This document shows, piece after piece, positions 10,761 to 21,856 of a stretch of DNA of 64,000 bases. Each line of letters opens with the position of its first letter. Position 1 is the first letter of the stretch. The notes beneath the pieces are model-generated. The model saw only the letters and a list, made by a program, of their open reading frames with translations, made no database searches and had not been told where the DNA came from. Source of the DNA: Neoarius graeffei (Eukaryota; Chordata; Actinopteri; Siluriformes; Ariidae); assembly GCF_027579695.1 (NCBI RefSeq), contig NC_083583.1, positions 5,519,705 to 5,583,704 on the forward strand, read 5' to 3'. A program made the translations under genes and the position numbers.

Positions 10761-11024
10761 TCACTCCAGCTGACACTTGGTGTTGCTCATATTGATTTTC
10801 GGCTTGTATGCAGCTGCTCGGCCATGGAAGCCCATTTCATAAAGCTCCTGATGCACACTCCTTATGCTGATGCTGATTCCAGAAGCAGTTTGGAACTCTG
10901 TGGTGATTGACACAAGAGAGAATAGGCAATTTTTATGCACTACGCCCTTCAGCACTTGGCAGCCCCGCTCTGCGAATTTGGTCGAGCATTTCATGGCTGA
11001 CATGTTTCTCCTCGAAGCTTCCAT
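10761..11024 (-). pseudogene. Tc1-like transposase N-terminal fragment
   Basis: The translation contains 'VHQELYEMGFHGRAAAYKPK', the helix-turn-helix/linker region that precedes the catalytic domain in fish Tc1 transposases, which normally read 'MGFHGRAAAHKP'. About 87 residues remain. The downstream DDE domain is scattered and frameshifted toward lower coordinates. Catalytic aspartates cannot be placed. Confidence 0.7.
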
Positions 11025-11269
11025 TTCATTATAATTACACTGACAGTTGACCAGGGCAGAAATTTCATGAACTGAACTATGACAGTTCTTTGTTGAAAGA
11101 AACTGAATTCTTCAGTACAATCCATTCTACTGCCAGTGATTGCTTGATTTTATGCACCTGTTAACCATGCGTGCCACTGAAGCACCTGAACTCAGTAATT
11201 AGGAAGTGTGTCCACATTTTTTATTATTATGGCCACAATTTTGCCCAAGCTAATCAGACATAAGGTACG

Positions 11270-11402
11270 CCACCACACTTGCCAGAGCAGTTAGGTGCCT
11301 TGCTCAAGGGCACTTGAGCCAATCCTGCTGGTTCAGGGAATTGAACTGGCAACCGTTTTGACCCAAAGCTGCTTCTCTAACCATTTGGCTATGGCTTCCC
11401 CA
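11270..11402 (-). mobile_element. SINE fragment of the 'gcccttgagcaaggc' type
   Basis: 'ggtgccttgctcaagggcac' followed by 'attgaactggcaacc' and 'aaccatttggctatgg' is the reverse complement of the tRNA-headed SINE also present at 51695-51860 and 52128-52280. Confidence 0.6.
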
Positions 11403-12104
11403 CAAGCAGTCTCAAATCAATGACTTGAGCACATCAAATTAACTCAGATTCCTCTAAAGCGTTCCCCAAGCAAACAGTCTTCAGAGATGGTGACAGTACG
11501 GTTCATTTGTGGTTCATTTCATGGTCCACTTGATTCAGAGTTTGCCGCCTGGATAAAAAGAGTTTGCTGTGATCTGGAGCTTGTCATCTCACAAATATAA
11601 AATACTGTCATGGCTGCCCGTGGTGACACAACAAAGTAAGCAGTATTAGGTAGCAACATGATGAGGGTTCATTCCAAAAGAACTACAGCCACAATACAAG
11701 ATAAACAGCCTCAACGAAGCACGCTCAGTCTCGTTCAAGTCAACTTGGAAATAACCTCAGTGCTTTTGGTGCTCCCAATGCAAGCAGACTTAAAATGGAG
11801 TTTGTTCTTTTTTTTGGACATTTTACCAATTGATGAGCTCTCAGTGCACTAGTTAGTCACACCATGGCATCTTTAGAACTCGTAGCCCAACTGAATAAAA
11901 ACTGAATTATGGATAATGTCTTTCAAAATGGCTCAAAAAGAGAATCGGAGTGGAATATCAGAAGCGTCCAGCAGTGTTTATGGGTGCGGCGGCTCTCAGC
12001 TCTCCCAAACCTTGTCTTTGACAACAACAATAAACCAATATACTTAACTTCAATAGCATAATTGCCAGGGCCACAGTGTCTCTTTAATATGACCCCATGG
12101 GCAG
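11403..12104. other. No recognised feature
   Basis: No domain, splice pattern or repeat family is recognisable. A few phrases (11480-11560, 'ggttcatttgtggttcatt') resemble the edge of block D. Confidence 0.5.
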
Positions 12105-12680
12105 CCAGTAGAGTTCTTGGTGATGTATGGACAGCAAGCTATTTAAAAAAAAAAAGAGGCACACTGGGACCACTTTGTTTTCACAAGCCACGATCTGAAG
12201 TGGACCACAAACTTCAAATGAAGCATACTGAGACTATCTCTGAGTATGGTTCACTAGCGTGCCATTGTAGAGGAAGCAGAGTTCGTTTGTTGTGTGCACA
12301 TACGAACAAATCATCAACCCGAGACCACTTAGAATACTAAAGAGTGTACAAGCAACCACAATTTACATCATACACACAGTGATGGCCTCCTCTAGTGGAA
12401 AAGTCTATGCACAAAACAACCTAGGGCAAGAAATGAAATTAAATAGAATGAAGAGATGTTCAGGTTTCATTAAGGTGCCAAACAACCTTGACGACACACA
12501 AAGGCAAGATTGCAGGGTAATTATATCAAGACTTCAGCGTAACACAACACCCAGAGTGTGCTTTATAATCATAATACTAATATAATCATTTACTGATATA
12601 ATGGTACATAAATAAAAATAAAAAATAATCATAATTTAAAAAAAAAAGATGCAAACTTCTCTGGTCTGGAGTCAGCCCAA
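12105..12680 (+). repeat. Old duplicated block D, copy 2
   Basis: Colinear with 8321-8830 (see copy 1). This copy has extra A-rich runs and small indels; the right edge 'tctctggtctggagtcagcc' matches copy 1 near 8810. Confidence 0.65.
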
Positions 12681-12946
12681 AGCTGAAAGGTTTATCCACA
12701 GTACACACTTCTTCCTCATATCTTTCTACCTTATCCAGTACAGTAACACCTACACTATGAAAAAAAAATCCTTGTACATTTTGTACTTGATAAAAAAAAA
12801 GATTATCAGCTTCATTCAGAGTGGGAGCATCGAGTCAGTTTTATACAAGCCTGGAACATGTTTTATTAGATTTAGTGGCAGAATCACCACCTACAGCTCA
12901 GGAAGAGCCGGCGTGTGATTAGATTTCAAAAGACGACTCATAAACA

Positions 12947-13314
12947 GGCGGCACGGTGGTGTAGTGGTTAGCGCTGTTGCCTCACAGCAAGAAGGTCTGG
13001 GTTCAAGCCCCGTGGCCGGCGAGGGCCTTTCTGTGCGGAGTTTGCATGTTCTCCCCGTGTCCGCGTGGGTTTCCTCCGGTTTCCCCCACAGTCCAAAGAC
13101 ATGCAGGTTAGGTTAACTGGTGACTCTAAATTGACCGTAGGTGTGAATGTGAGTGTGAATGGTTGTCTGTGTCTATGTGTCAGCCCTGTGATGACCTGGC
13201 GACTTGTCCAGGGTGTACCCCGCCTTTCGCCCGTAGTCAGCTGGGATAGGCTCTAGCTTGCCTGAGACCCTGTAGAACAGGATAAAGCGGCTACAGATAA
13301 TGAGATGAGATGAG
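12947..13314 (+). mobile_element. SINE copy with target duplication
   Basis: Complete head, body and GAGAT tail with a ~10-bp deletion in the 'tcctccggtttcccc' region. The flanks 'ctcataaaca' (left) and 'ctcgtaaaca' (right) form a 10-bp target duplication with one mismatch. It belongs to the 'ttgaccgtagg' / 'ctacagataatg' variant, as does the copy at 36709. Confidence 0.85.
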
Positions 13315-13683
13315 ACTCGTAAACAACTGGCAGCTTGCCTTTGTTAGGTTAGAGGATAGCCAGGGTGTGCCATTAATTTTGACATTTTCAAGGATTACTA
13401 GGGATTTAATATCAGCATGACACTGTGTGAAAGCAGCCAACGGACTTACAGGTTTACTGTGTACCACGCTGTACAAGATGATGCCAATAAAATTGTTACA
13501 AAACTGCAGACAATTGTCTGATATCACGATATCACGCCCGACAGCTCAGAGTATATGATTAATAACTTAATAAATATATATTTAGGCAGGCACTCGATAA
13601 AAGTGGAGCTCCTGATGAGTGTAAAATGTGTTAGTAAATAATCCCGCGTAATTTTTTAAAAGGTAAATTAAAATGTGTTCTGC

Positions 13684-14230
13684 TGTTGGATGCTGAGATG
13701 CTTTTCTGCTCACCACGGTTATAAAGCGTGATTATATGAGTTACTATATCCTTCCTGGCAAAAAAAATTAAAAAAAAAAATCTTGACCCAATCTGTTCCG
13801 AGTTTCCCAAAAGCATCGCAGTGCAAAGATCATCGTTGAATGGTAGAGCTAGCAGCACAATGAACACTCTCTCTCCTAGTTAAGATGGTCTTAGCATAAA
13901 GAAGCTTTTGGGAAACCCGCCCCTGTCTATTTTCCTCTGACCTCTCTTATCAACAAGGCATTTTGGGTTGTTGTTTTTTTTCCACTCACAGAACTGTCGC
14001 TCCTTCCCTCGAATTTTTTTTCACACCATTTTTTCTGTGTAAACTCTAGAGACTGTTTGTTGTGTGTGAAACCCCCAGATCAGCAGTTTCTGAAATACTC
14101 AAATGAACCAGTCCGTCTGACTCGAACCAACACCCATTCCACGGTGAAAGAAAGTCACACTTTCACTGAGATCACAATGCTTCCCATTCTGATGTTTGAA
14201 CATTGTGAACATTAACTGAAGCTCTTGATT
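13684..14230 (-). mobile_element. MITE copy ('tttattaggaacacc' family) with a nested palindromic MITE
   Basis: 'gctgagatgcttttctgctcaccacgg' text and 'ccagatcagcagtttctgaaatac' place this in the same family as 6860-8320, reversed. At about 13803-13920 it is interrupted by a ~120 bp element whose ends are 'tttcccaaaagcatcg' and 'gcttttgggaaac'. A second copy of that small element lies at 23565-23690. Confidence 0.5.
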
Positions 14231-14408
14231 TGTATCTGCGTGATTTTTTTAAATGCATTTTATGATTTTTATCAGAAACAGTCCCCCAGACTAAGATTTG
14301 ATCCATTATGAGGATGTTACGGTACATACAGGACGCCTGAACAGTCAGGAGAGTAAAAGTACATCAACTTCATTTTTAATTTATTATTTACAGCATGTGC
14401 TTTACATG

Positions 14409-14788
14409 GGGTGGCACGGTGGTGTAGTGGTTAGCGCTGTCGCCTCACAGCAAGAAGGTCCAGGTTCGAGCCCCGTGGCCGGCGAGGGCCTTTCTGTGTG
14501 GAGTTTGCATGTTCTCCCCGTGTCCGCGTGGGTTTCCTCCGGGTGCTCCGGTTTCCCCCACAGTCCAAAGACATGCAGGTTAGGTTAACTGGTGACTCTA
14601 AATTGAGCGTAGGTGTGAATGTGAGTGTGAATGGTTGTCTGTGTCTATGTGTCAGCCCTGTGATGACCTGGCGACTTGTCCAGGGTGTACCCCGCCTTTC
14701 ACCCATAGTCAGCTGGGATAGACTCCAGCTTGCCTGCAACCCTGTAGAACAGGATAAAGCGGCTAGAGATAATGAGATGAGATGAGAT
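14409..14788 (+). mobile_element. SINE copy with target duplication
   Basis: Near-consensus, full length. 'tgctttacat' occurs immediately before the head and again after the GAGAT tail. Confidence 0.9.
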
Positions 14789-14976
14789 GCTTTACATGTT
14801 CAGAGTTACACTCGACACATTTTTTGATTTTAAAAACGCGGGCGATTTTATCCCAACCCTCCCACCTTCTTTTGTTCAATTAAGAACAACAAGGTTTGGA
14901 TGGGGGAGGGTGGGTGATTTGGGGTGGGGTCATGTGCACGCTGGAGGCGATTCTTAGACTTTAAACTGGTTTATAT

Positions 14977-15354
14977 CTCATCTCATCTCATTATCTGTAG
15001 CCGCTTTATTCTGTTCTACAGGGTCGCGGGCGAGCTGGATCCTATCCCAGCTGACTACGGGCGAAAGGCGGGGTACACCCTGGACAAGTCGCCAGGTCAT
15101 CACAGGGCTGACACATAGACACAGACAACCATTCACACTCACATTCACACCTACGCTCAATTTAGAGTCACCAGTTAACCTAACCTGCATGTCTTTGGAC
15201 TGTGGGGGAAACTGGAGCACCCGGAGGAAACCCACGCGGACACGGGGAGAACATGCAAACTCCGCACAGAAAGGCCCTCGCCGGCCACAGGGCTCAAACC
15301 CAGGACATTCTTGCTGTGAGGCGACAGCGCTAACCACTACACCACCGTGCCGCC
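14977..15354 (-). mobile_element. SINE copy, full length
   Basis: Near-consensus in minus orientation. The flanks 'actggtttatat' and 'actggcttatat' make an imperfect 12-bp target duplication. Confidence 0.9.
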
Positions 15355-16134
15355 ACTGGCTTATATATGAATTTTATATTTTACTGTATATATAATCTAA
15401 TTTATTTCATTTACCATCAGTAGTTTGGATATTCATGATTATCATCATCATTAGGGTTTTTTTTTAACTCCAAGTATAGTTATGCTGACTTCAGAAAATA
15501 CAGGGTTAGTCAAAATTATGTTAAAACTAACAGATTATTTTTCTCCTGCAGATAGACGTACACCATGGGTGACAGATTAAATGGTACTGTTGCTCGCTGG
15601 TTTTTGTGTGTTGAACACGATGGCAAACAGGTTGAGACTGTTCTGTAAATCATCTTGCACATCCATTGGTGCTTGAAAGTTTGTGAACCCTTTAGAATTT
15701 TCTATATTTCTGCATAAATATGACCTAAAACATCATCAGATTTTCACACAAGTCCTAAAAGTAGATAAAGAGAACCCAGTTAAACAAATGAGACAAAAAT
15801 ATTATCCTTGGTCATTTATTTATTGAGGAAAATGATCCAATATTACATATCTGTGAGCAGGGCCGTCGACAGGGGGGGACAACCGGGTATTTTGTCCCGG
15901 GCCCAGGCATGAGGGGGGGCCCAGAACTGGTCCCTCATGAAGATGCCATTAATCATTCTGTTTCATTTCAAAATGTGTTGATTTGGGGGAGAAAAATGTG
16001 CTATATTTGCATTCAATGAATGATTTCTGGTTCTTTTGCCTTTATTGTCTTCGAAAATCAAGAACCCACCTACCACCCCTAATGCAGAAATGGTTTGGTC
16101 TTTGATTAAGGCGCCAAATAACACGGCACTATAG

Positions 16135-16180
16135 AGATCTTGCAGTCACGTGACCGGAAAGTACACAACCGCCATCTTGT
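16135..16180 (+). repeat. Terminus related to the THAP element at 32973
   Basis: 'tatagagatcttgcagtcacgtgac' text followed by 'accgccatctt' parallels the left end of the element at 32973 ('tatagatccttttcagtcacgtgac', 'accgccatttt'). It suggests that a relative of that THAP-type transposon was captured inside the hAT element. The matching right end was not found. Confidence 0.45.
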
Positions 16181-16222
16181 CGGTCAAAAACACCGCTGAA
16201 TACTGCTGCACTCGTGTACAGA

Positions 16223-16536
16223 ATGGATCAATTTCAACCAACGGACTACACGGCTCATTTTTCTAATGAACAGATAACTAGATATATGTCTAAAATAAAC
16301 GAGCTACAGATTTGTGACCCTTATGGCTTACCGGACGGAGTTTTCACGACCGGATTTTGAACTGCCAGCGGAATACCCGGACGTGTATGATTATCTCATT
16401 AACTTTCCCTCGCTGTTCAGTGGTGAAGCACTGCGTGCTTATAAATCTCTGCACAGTTATCTTTACAGAAATTCAGGATTTGTCAGCGACTCAGATGTGG
16501 CATCTTGTAAACAAGAAAATAATCCTCACTGGATGG
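16223..16536 (+). pseudogene. Exon-like coding remnant captured in the hAT element
   Basis: An ATG at 16223 opens 'MDQFQPTDYTAHFSNEQITR', which runs to a stop near 16360. A second frame overlapping its end continues 'ELPAEYPDVYDYLINFPSLF' and 'ALRAYKSLHSYLYRNSGFV' and reaches a good splice donor (ATGG|gtaagt) at 16536. Together they read as one ~104-residue first exon with a single frameshift. The 'YPDVYDYLI..ALRAYKSL' pattern reminds me of transposon-linked proteins that also carry YqaJ-type nuclease domains, but this is memory, not a search. Confidence 0.4.
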
Positions 16537-17049
16537 GTAAGTCACTTAAGTATTGAGTATAGCACTGACCAGCCGATTATAGAATAGAATAAGGTAATTC
16601 CAAATCGTCCGTCTTGTTTACATGGATCTGGCGTTGGAGAGGTAGAGGCTTGGCAGTGGAGATTTGAGTGGCTGTTTGTATGTGTATATGTATGTGGCAA
16701 TCATATCCAAATGTTTTAGGCACGCTTGCTGAGCTGCGCTGAGCTGGACTCCGGTTAGCTGAAAGCCCGTGGAACGCTGCCTCTTGTTAATTAAACCTTA
16801 TTTTGTTGGAAATCATCCCGTGTAGATACGACGGCATGTGAAATTGCCAGCTAGATAGAGTTTAATGTAACGAATGGGCTATAAATGGGGTGTTTTGAGG
16901 TTAGTCTGTTGCAAAACATTAAACTTTCGCTTAGACTGGATACTCTTCAAACAATTCCCTTGCTCAAGTGAAAAATTATAGGCCTGTATGAAAAGCGCAA
17001 TTAATGAAAGTAGCCTAATAAGCCCTAAATGAATAAAACAACCTCTGTT

Positions 17050-17376
17050 TTATTGTTGTTGCTGACACGTTAAGATTTTGAAATCTTCTCGGTCCAGTTC
17101 TATATCCAGGGAACGTTGTAATCCTTTTGGTTTATCCGTAATAAACGTGTCAGCCCCCAGGTCAGATAGGCTAATGTTACGTGGTTGGGAGGGTGTCAAT
17201 TTTTTTTGTAACATTCTAAATCGAGTACGGAAAGGACGTGTATGAAAAACAAGACAAAAAAATACACTGAAAAACTCACTGTACACATCACTAGTGGTGA
17301 TGCTTCTATGTTCAGATTTTGGGAAAGCCATAACTCCGTTCTCATTGAGGCCCAGTTCCATCCCGTAAACAATCAT
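17050..17376 (-). pseudogene. Unidentified coding remnant inside the hAT element
   Basis: A 108-residue open frame on the minus strand includes 'SLSDLGADTFITDKPKGLQR', which looks protein-like rather than random. I do not recognise the family. Its position between the captured exon and the hAT C-terminus suggests it belongs to the same captured transposon. Confidence 0.25.
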
Positions 17377-17405
17377 TTTGGTTTATCAACTACCTGCGCT
17401 CAAAC

Positions 17406-17537
17406 ATGTCACAGGAGAGGCTCAATGGGCTGGCTATGCTCTCTATAGAGCGCGAACTTGCAAAGAAGCTGGACTTCAATGACCTTATTGACGACTTTGC
17501 CACAGCAAAAGTCCGGCGCATTGCATTTCGCACCTGA
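17406..17537 (+). pseudogene. hAT transposase C-terminus (dimerisation region)
   Basis: A 43-residue frame 'MSQERLNGLAMLSIERELAK' ending 'DLIDDFATAKVRRIAFRT' then a stop matches the end of hAT-family transposases, where 'RLxxLAxLSIE' marks the hAT C-terminal dimerisation domain. A polyadenylation-like 'aataaa' follows near 17591. The N-terminal zinc finger and catalytic core are absent. This fragment and the 8-bp duplication independently support the hAT call. Confidence 0.8.
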
Positions 17538-18032
17538 ACAGTTGCAGACTAAGGAAATGTTCAAACTGTAAATATGTTGAAATGTTGAAATAAAATGGTT
17601 GACTGTTATAATGGGCTTGGAATACCTGTTATTTAAGGGTTGGAGTGAATGGAGACTGTGAAAAGAGGGGTTGGGTGTGGGTGGTTGCTGTGTGGCGATG
17701 TGCGTGCGTGTGTGTGTGTGGGGGGCCCACTCAGATTATTTTGTCCCGGGCCCAGCCAAAGCTGTCAACGGCCCTGTCTGTGAGTGGCAAAAGTATGTGA
17801 ACCTTTGCTTTCAGTATCTGGTGTGACCCCCTTGTGCAGCAATAACTGCAACTAAACGTTTGCGGTAACTGTTGATCAGTCCTGCACACCGGCTTGGAGG
17901 AATTTTAGCCCGTTCCTCCGTACAGAACAGCTTCAACTCTGGGATGTTGGTGGGTTTCCTCACATGAACTGCTCGCTTCAGGTCCTTCCACAACATTTCG
18001 ATTGGATTAAGGTCAGGACTTTGACTTGGCCA

Positions 18033-18034
18033 TT

Positions 18035-18076
<42 letters not shown>

Positions 18077-18124
18077 CTAAACTTGCACAATCCACATATC
18101 AATGCACCTCATCTCATCTCATTC
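18033..18124. repeat. CA repeat plus SINE-tail duplicate inserted in the Tc1 gene
   Basis: The stretch (CA)n - 'cccctaaacttgcacaatcc' - 'acatatcaatgcac' - 'ctcatctcatctcatt' is almost identical to 18664-18745, where it forms the junction between the truncated L1 and a complete SINE. Here the SINE body is absent and Tc1 text resumes at once ('catctttaactattctttgg'). Confidence 0.85.
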
Positions 18125-18579
18125 ATCTTTAACTATTCTTTGGTAGAATGACTTGTGTGCTTAGGGTCGTTTTCTTGCTGCATGACCCACCTTCTCTTGA
18201 GATTCAGTTCATGGACAGATGTCCTGACATTTTCCTTTAGAATTCGCTGGTATAATTTAGAATTCATTGTTCCATCAATGATGGCAAGCCGTCCTGACCC
18301 AGATGCTGCAAAACAGGCCCAAACCATGATACTACCACCACCATGTTTCACAGATGGGATAAGGTTCTTATGCTGGAATGCAGTGTTTTCCTTTCTCCAA
18401 ACATGACGCTTCTCATTTCAACCAAAATGTTCCATTTTGGTCTCATCCATCCACAAAACATTTTTCCAATAGCCTTCTGGCTCGTCCATGTGATCTTTAG
18501 CAAACTGCAGACGAGCAGCAATGTTCTTTTTGAAGAGCAGTGGCTTTCTCCTTGCAACCCTGCCATGCACACCATTGTT

Positions 18580-18658
18580 TTTTTTCCAAATATATTTATT
18601 GGTCTTTTTGCATTATAGAATACTTTAACAATTGAACTACAGTCACAGATAGAACCTA

Positions 18659-18698
<40 letters not shown>

Positions 18699-19238
18699 CT
18701 AAACTTGCACAATCCACATATCAATGCACCTCATCTCATCTCATTATCTGTAGCCGCTTTATCCTTCTACAGGGTCGCAGGCAAGCTGGAGCCTATCCCA
18801 GCTGACTACGGGCGAAAGGCGGGGTACACCCTGGACAAGTCGCCAGGTCATCACAGGGCTGACACATAGACACAGACAACCATTCACACTCACATTCACA
18901 CCTACGCTCAATTTAGAGTCACCAGTTAACCTAACCTGCATGTCTTTGGACTGTGGGGGAAACCGGAGCACCCGGAGGAAACCCACGCGGACACGGGGAG
19001 AACATGCAAACTCCACACAGAAAGGCCCTCGCCGGCCACAGGGCTCAAACCCGGACCTTCTTGCTGTGAGGCGACAGCGCTAACCACTACACCACCGTGC
19101 TGCCTGTATTTATTATTTGTGTCTTTAAACAAGCCTTATTCCAATCCATTTCAGTTATGTCTTCTTGTATATCATCTCTCCAAGCATTTAACCTGTCCAT
19201 TGCTGAATCTCTAGAAGTAGATATTAGCAAATTACAAT
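18580..19238 (-). mobile_element. 5'-truncated L1-like retrocopy
   Basis: A perfect 15-bp target duplication 'atgcacaccattgtt' (18565-18579 and 19239-19253) brackets it. On the minus strand it ends with 'aataaatatatttgg' and a short poly(A) (the T run at 18580). Its upstream part reads 'SAMDRLNAWRDDIQEDITEM', similar in style to the C-terminal region of L1 ORF2. A SINE and a CA repeat lie inside it. Confidence 0.7.
18730..19104 (-). mobile_element. SINE copy inside the truncated L1
   Basis: Near-consensus full-length SINE. Unlike the other fresh copies it shows no obvious target duplication: left flank 'atatcaatgcac', right flank 'tgtatttattattt'. That fits with the adjacent junction having been copied to 18033. 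Confidence 0.85.
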
Positions 19239-20009
19239 ATGCACACCATTGTTGTTCAGTGTTCTCCTGCTGGTGGACTCATGAACATTAGCATTAGCCA
19301 GTGTGAGAGAGGCCTTCAGTTGCTTAGAAGTTACCCTGGGGTCCTCTGTGACCTCGCCGACTATTGCACGCCTTGCTCTTGGAGTGATCTTTGTTGGTCG
19401 GCCACTCCTGGGGAGGGTAACAATGGTCTTGAATTTCCTCCATTTGTACACAATCTGTCTGACTGTGGATTGGTGGAGTCCAAACTCTTTAGAGATGGTT
19501 TGTAACCTTTTCCAGCCTGATGAGCATCAACAACGCTTTTTCTGAGGTCCTCAGAAATCTCCTTTGTTCGTGCCATGATACACTTCCACAAACATGTGTT
19601 GTGAAGATCAGACTTTGATAGATCCCTGTTCTTTAAATAAAACAGGGTGCCCACTCACACCTGATCGTCATCCCATTGATTGAAAACACCTGACTCTAAT
19701 TTCACCTTCAAATTAACTGCTAATCCTAGAGGTTCACATACTTTTGCCACTCACATATGTAATATTGGATCATTTTCCTCAATAAATAAATGACCGAGTA
19801 TAATATTTTTGTCTCATTTGTTTAACTGGGTTCTCTTTATCTACTTTTAGGACTTGTGTGAGAATCTGATGATGTTTTAGGTCATATTTATGCAGAAATA
19901 TAGAAAATTCTAAAGGGTTCACAAACTTTCAAGCAACACTGTATGATGAATGTTTTGTGAATAAATGGTTTCCACCATTTAAGTCTTAACATAATTTTGA
20001 CTAACCCTG

Positions 20010-21856
20010 TACTTATTAAAAAGATTCAGCCGAATAAGAAAAATATATACCATACAACCCAAAAATATTACATTTAATAGATCTTAACCTTGAGAGGAAC
20101 AAAGAATCAGTAATTGCAAATGTCTTATTAAATTCTAAATTGGTTTAAAGAGGTGCTACTGTCTCTTTATGTCCTTGTCGCCACAAATATCCCTGCTGTG
20201 ACTGAGGGAACAACACGGGAAGTTGTCCCAGACCCAGGGGACCCACTGACATTTGAGATAAGCCTGTTTGATCAAAATATGTTGTCTAAAAGCTTCTGGC
20301 CAAAAAATATCGATCACATAACAAACTGCTGTTAATATTATTGACTAAAAAAAAAAAAATTACAAAATCCTGTCGGACTGAAATCCAAGGCCATGTATTC
20401 ATAATGCGCACTTAGAACAGATTGTTGACCTTTAGGAAGCAATTAAAAGAATTCTCTGCCTTGAACAACAACAGCTTGCATCGCTGGGGAAAAAATACAG
20501 CCGAAATGCAACGTAATGTCCTGACATCTCAAAACATGACCAGCTAAATGAACGCATTCACTCTCCCAGCTTCTGGTTCTCCTAAATAACAGGAATGTGC
20601 AACATGGTTCTGAATAATTGCTCTCATAATCATCAGTCCGCTGTGCAATTTAAGTACATTCAGTAATAATTGCTTGGAGATAATCATCTCTGTGTTTACG
20701 AGACGTGCTGAGAGCTCAGAGAAATCACACAGCGATATTAGGTGGTTGATGAAACATGTTTGTCTTCTTGGATGAGGAGTCAACAATGGCAAGTTGTATA
20801 TGAGTACTGTATGTAGTGCTCAGAAAGCTCCAGGACTGATGGATTGATGTTTCACATGTTCCCGCTGTGTCCATGTGGGCTTCATCCAGGTTCTCTGGTT
20901 TACTCTGACTGTCCAAACACATGGTGGTTGGTGGACGGGACCGTGAACTCTACCTGCATGTGAATGTGTGTATGCCGTCCTTACACCCAGGATCTATTCC
21001 CACCTCACAGTATTCCTGGGATCATCTCCAGATTCTCAGCCACACTGAACAGAATAACGCGCTTACTGGAAATTCATGTAGTGCCAATGCAGTGCCAATA
21101 ATTTTGCCTTGTGCTTTTGAAAAAAACAAAAACATGCAAATATTAGTCACAATGGAAGGTCATATCTATAATAAACTACGAGCACCCTCTTGTTGTTACA
21201 ATGCACTCCCGAGACATCACACATGTTCTTACCATTAGTTATCAAAATGCACAACACCGCATCGCTATATTTATCATGCATTATGAATTGTTAGCATCAT
21301 ATAATGTTTATAACATGCCTTATCACCAATTCCAAACAGCCCCATTTTGAAAAAAGAAAAAACACATTCTGAGACCTGATTTGATTTCTTCTCCTAAATA
21401 AATTAATTATACCAGAACGAAATACATCTTTAATGAATTTAATTAGAGCATTGTAGTGCCCCATCAGTCACCAAAACAGCGTTTTGCCATCTTCAGAACA
21501 TCTGCAGAATTCAAGGCTTACTCTCACAACAAGAACAGATCTTTATTCAGAAGACCTACGTCATACAATATGATTTTCAGTTGGGCTTTGGGAAAGGATG
21601 AAAAAAATATATATATACACATATACATAATAATAAAATACATATCATTAAAAACTACACTGAAGTAAACAGTTAGTAAGACATTCTAATAAATAATATG
21701 AACAAGAACATGACAATGGCAAAATAATGTTGAAAAAAAATATATATATATTATATATATATTATATATAAATAAAACTTTATTTAAAATAAAAATTAAA
21801 AGAACAAAGCGTAATTATTTAAGATAAAGGTACTTTTCACCGCTCTTTTAAATTTC
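20010..21856. other. No gene; AT-rich with an eroded SINE
   Basis: A very diverged plus-oriented SINE trace runs through about 20838-21055 ('ttcccgctgtgtccatgtgg', 'ttcccacctcacag'). AT-rich microsatellite tracts occur at about 21605-21640 and 21737-21775. No supported coding region. Confidence 0.5.

Larger units (their letters stand above)
8790..11260 (-). mobile_element. Decayed Tc1-like transposon, broken by SINEs
   Basis: Minus-strand transposase text is present in pieces, clearest at 10761-11024. Between the pieces lie SINE copies at 9155-9446, 9575-9772, 10125-10303 and 10440-10640. The right end near 11215 ('gtgtccacattttttattat') resembles the termini of this Tc1 group. Heavily mutated and certainly inactive. 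Confidence 0.55.
15858..17776 (+). mobile_element. hAT element, 1.9 kb, nested in the Tc1 element
   Basis: It is bounded by the perfect 8-bp duplication 'tctgtgag' (15850-15857 and 17777-17784). The termini are 'cagggccgtcgacag' and its imperfect complement ending 'caacggccctg', with an inner matching block 'attttgtcccgggcccagg'. The 8-bp duplication and CAGGG termini are the hAT signature. Inside are a transposase C-terminus (17406-17537) and unrelated coding debris (16223-16536 and 17050-17376). The bulk of the transposase is missing, so it would move only in trans. Confidence 0.85.
17811..19590 (-). pseudogene. Tc1-like transposase, frameshifted and interrupted
   Basis: Reading leftward: an N-terminal helix-turn-helix part in frames at about 19575-19224 ('MARTKEISEDLRKSVVDAHQ', 'SGRPTKITPRARRAI'), then the catalytic domain at about 18560-17811. 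Landmarks are 'MKHGGGSIMVWACFAASGSG', 'NDPKHTS' (second acidic block) and 'WPSQSPDLNPIEMLWKDLK' (third acidic block, DDE type). The intervening sequence is split by the truncated L1 at 18580-19238, by a CA-repeat insertion at ~18039-18124 and by several frameshifts, so no functional enzyme can be made. Confidence 0.85.
15662..19941 (-). mobile_element. Tc1-like transposon with ~200-bp terminal inverted repeats
   Basis: The right end, flanked by TA, reads leftward 'cagtgttgcttgaaagtttg'. The left end near 15662 is the same with a few changes. Both continue with ~200 bp of matching text ('gtgaaccctttagaatttt', 'aggaaaatgatccaatatta'). The transposase gene is on the minus strand (see 17811-19590). 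Two later insertions split it: a hAT element at 15858 and a truncated L1 at 18580. Confidence 0.85.
15501..20009. mobile_element. Outer element of a nested stack (CAGGGTTAGTC termini)
   Basis: The left end 'cagggttagtcaaaattatg' (15501) is matched by its reverse complement ending 'actaaccctg' at 20009, with TA on both sides (target duplication of the Tc1/mariner type). Only ~160 bp of left and ~65 bp of right flank of the element itself remain visible around the inner Tc1 element. With the insertions removed it would be a MITE of ~230 bp. Confidence 0.7.
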
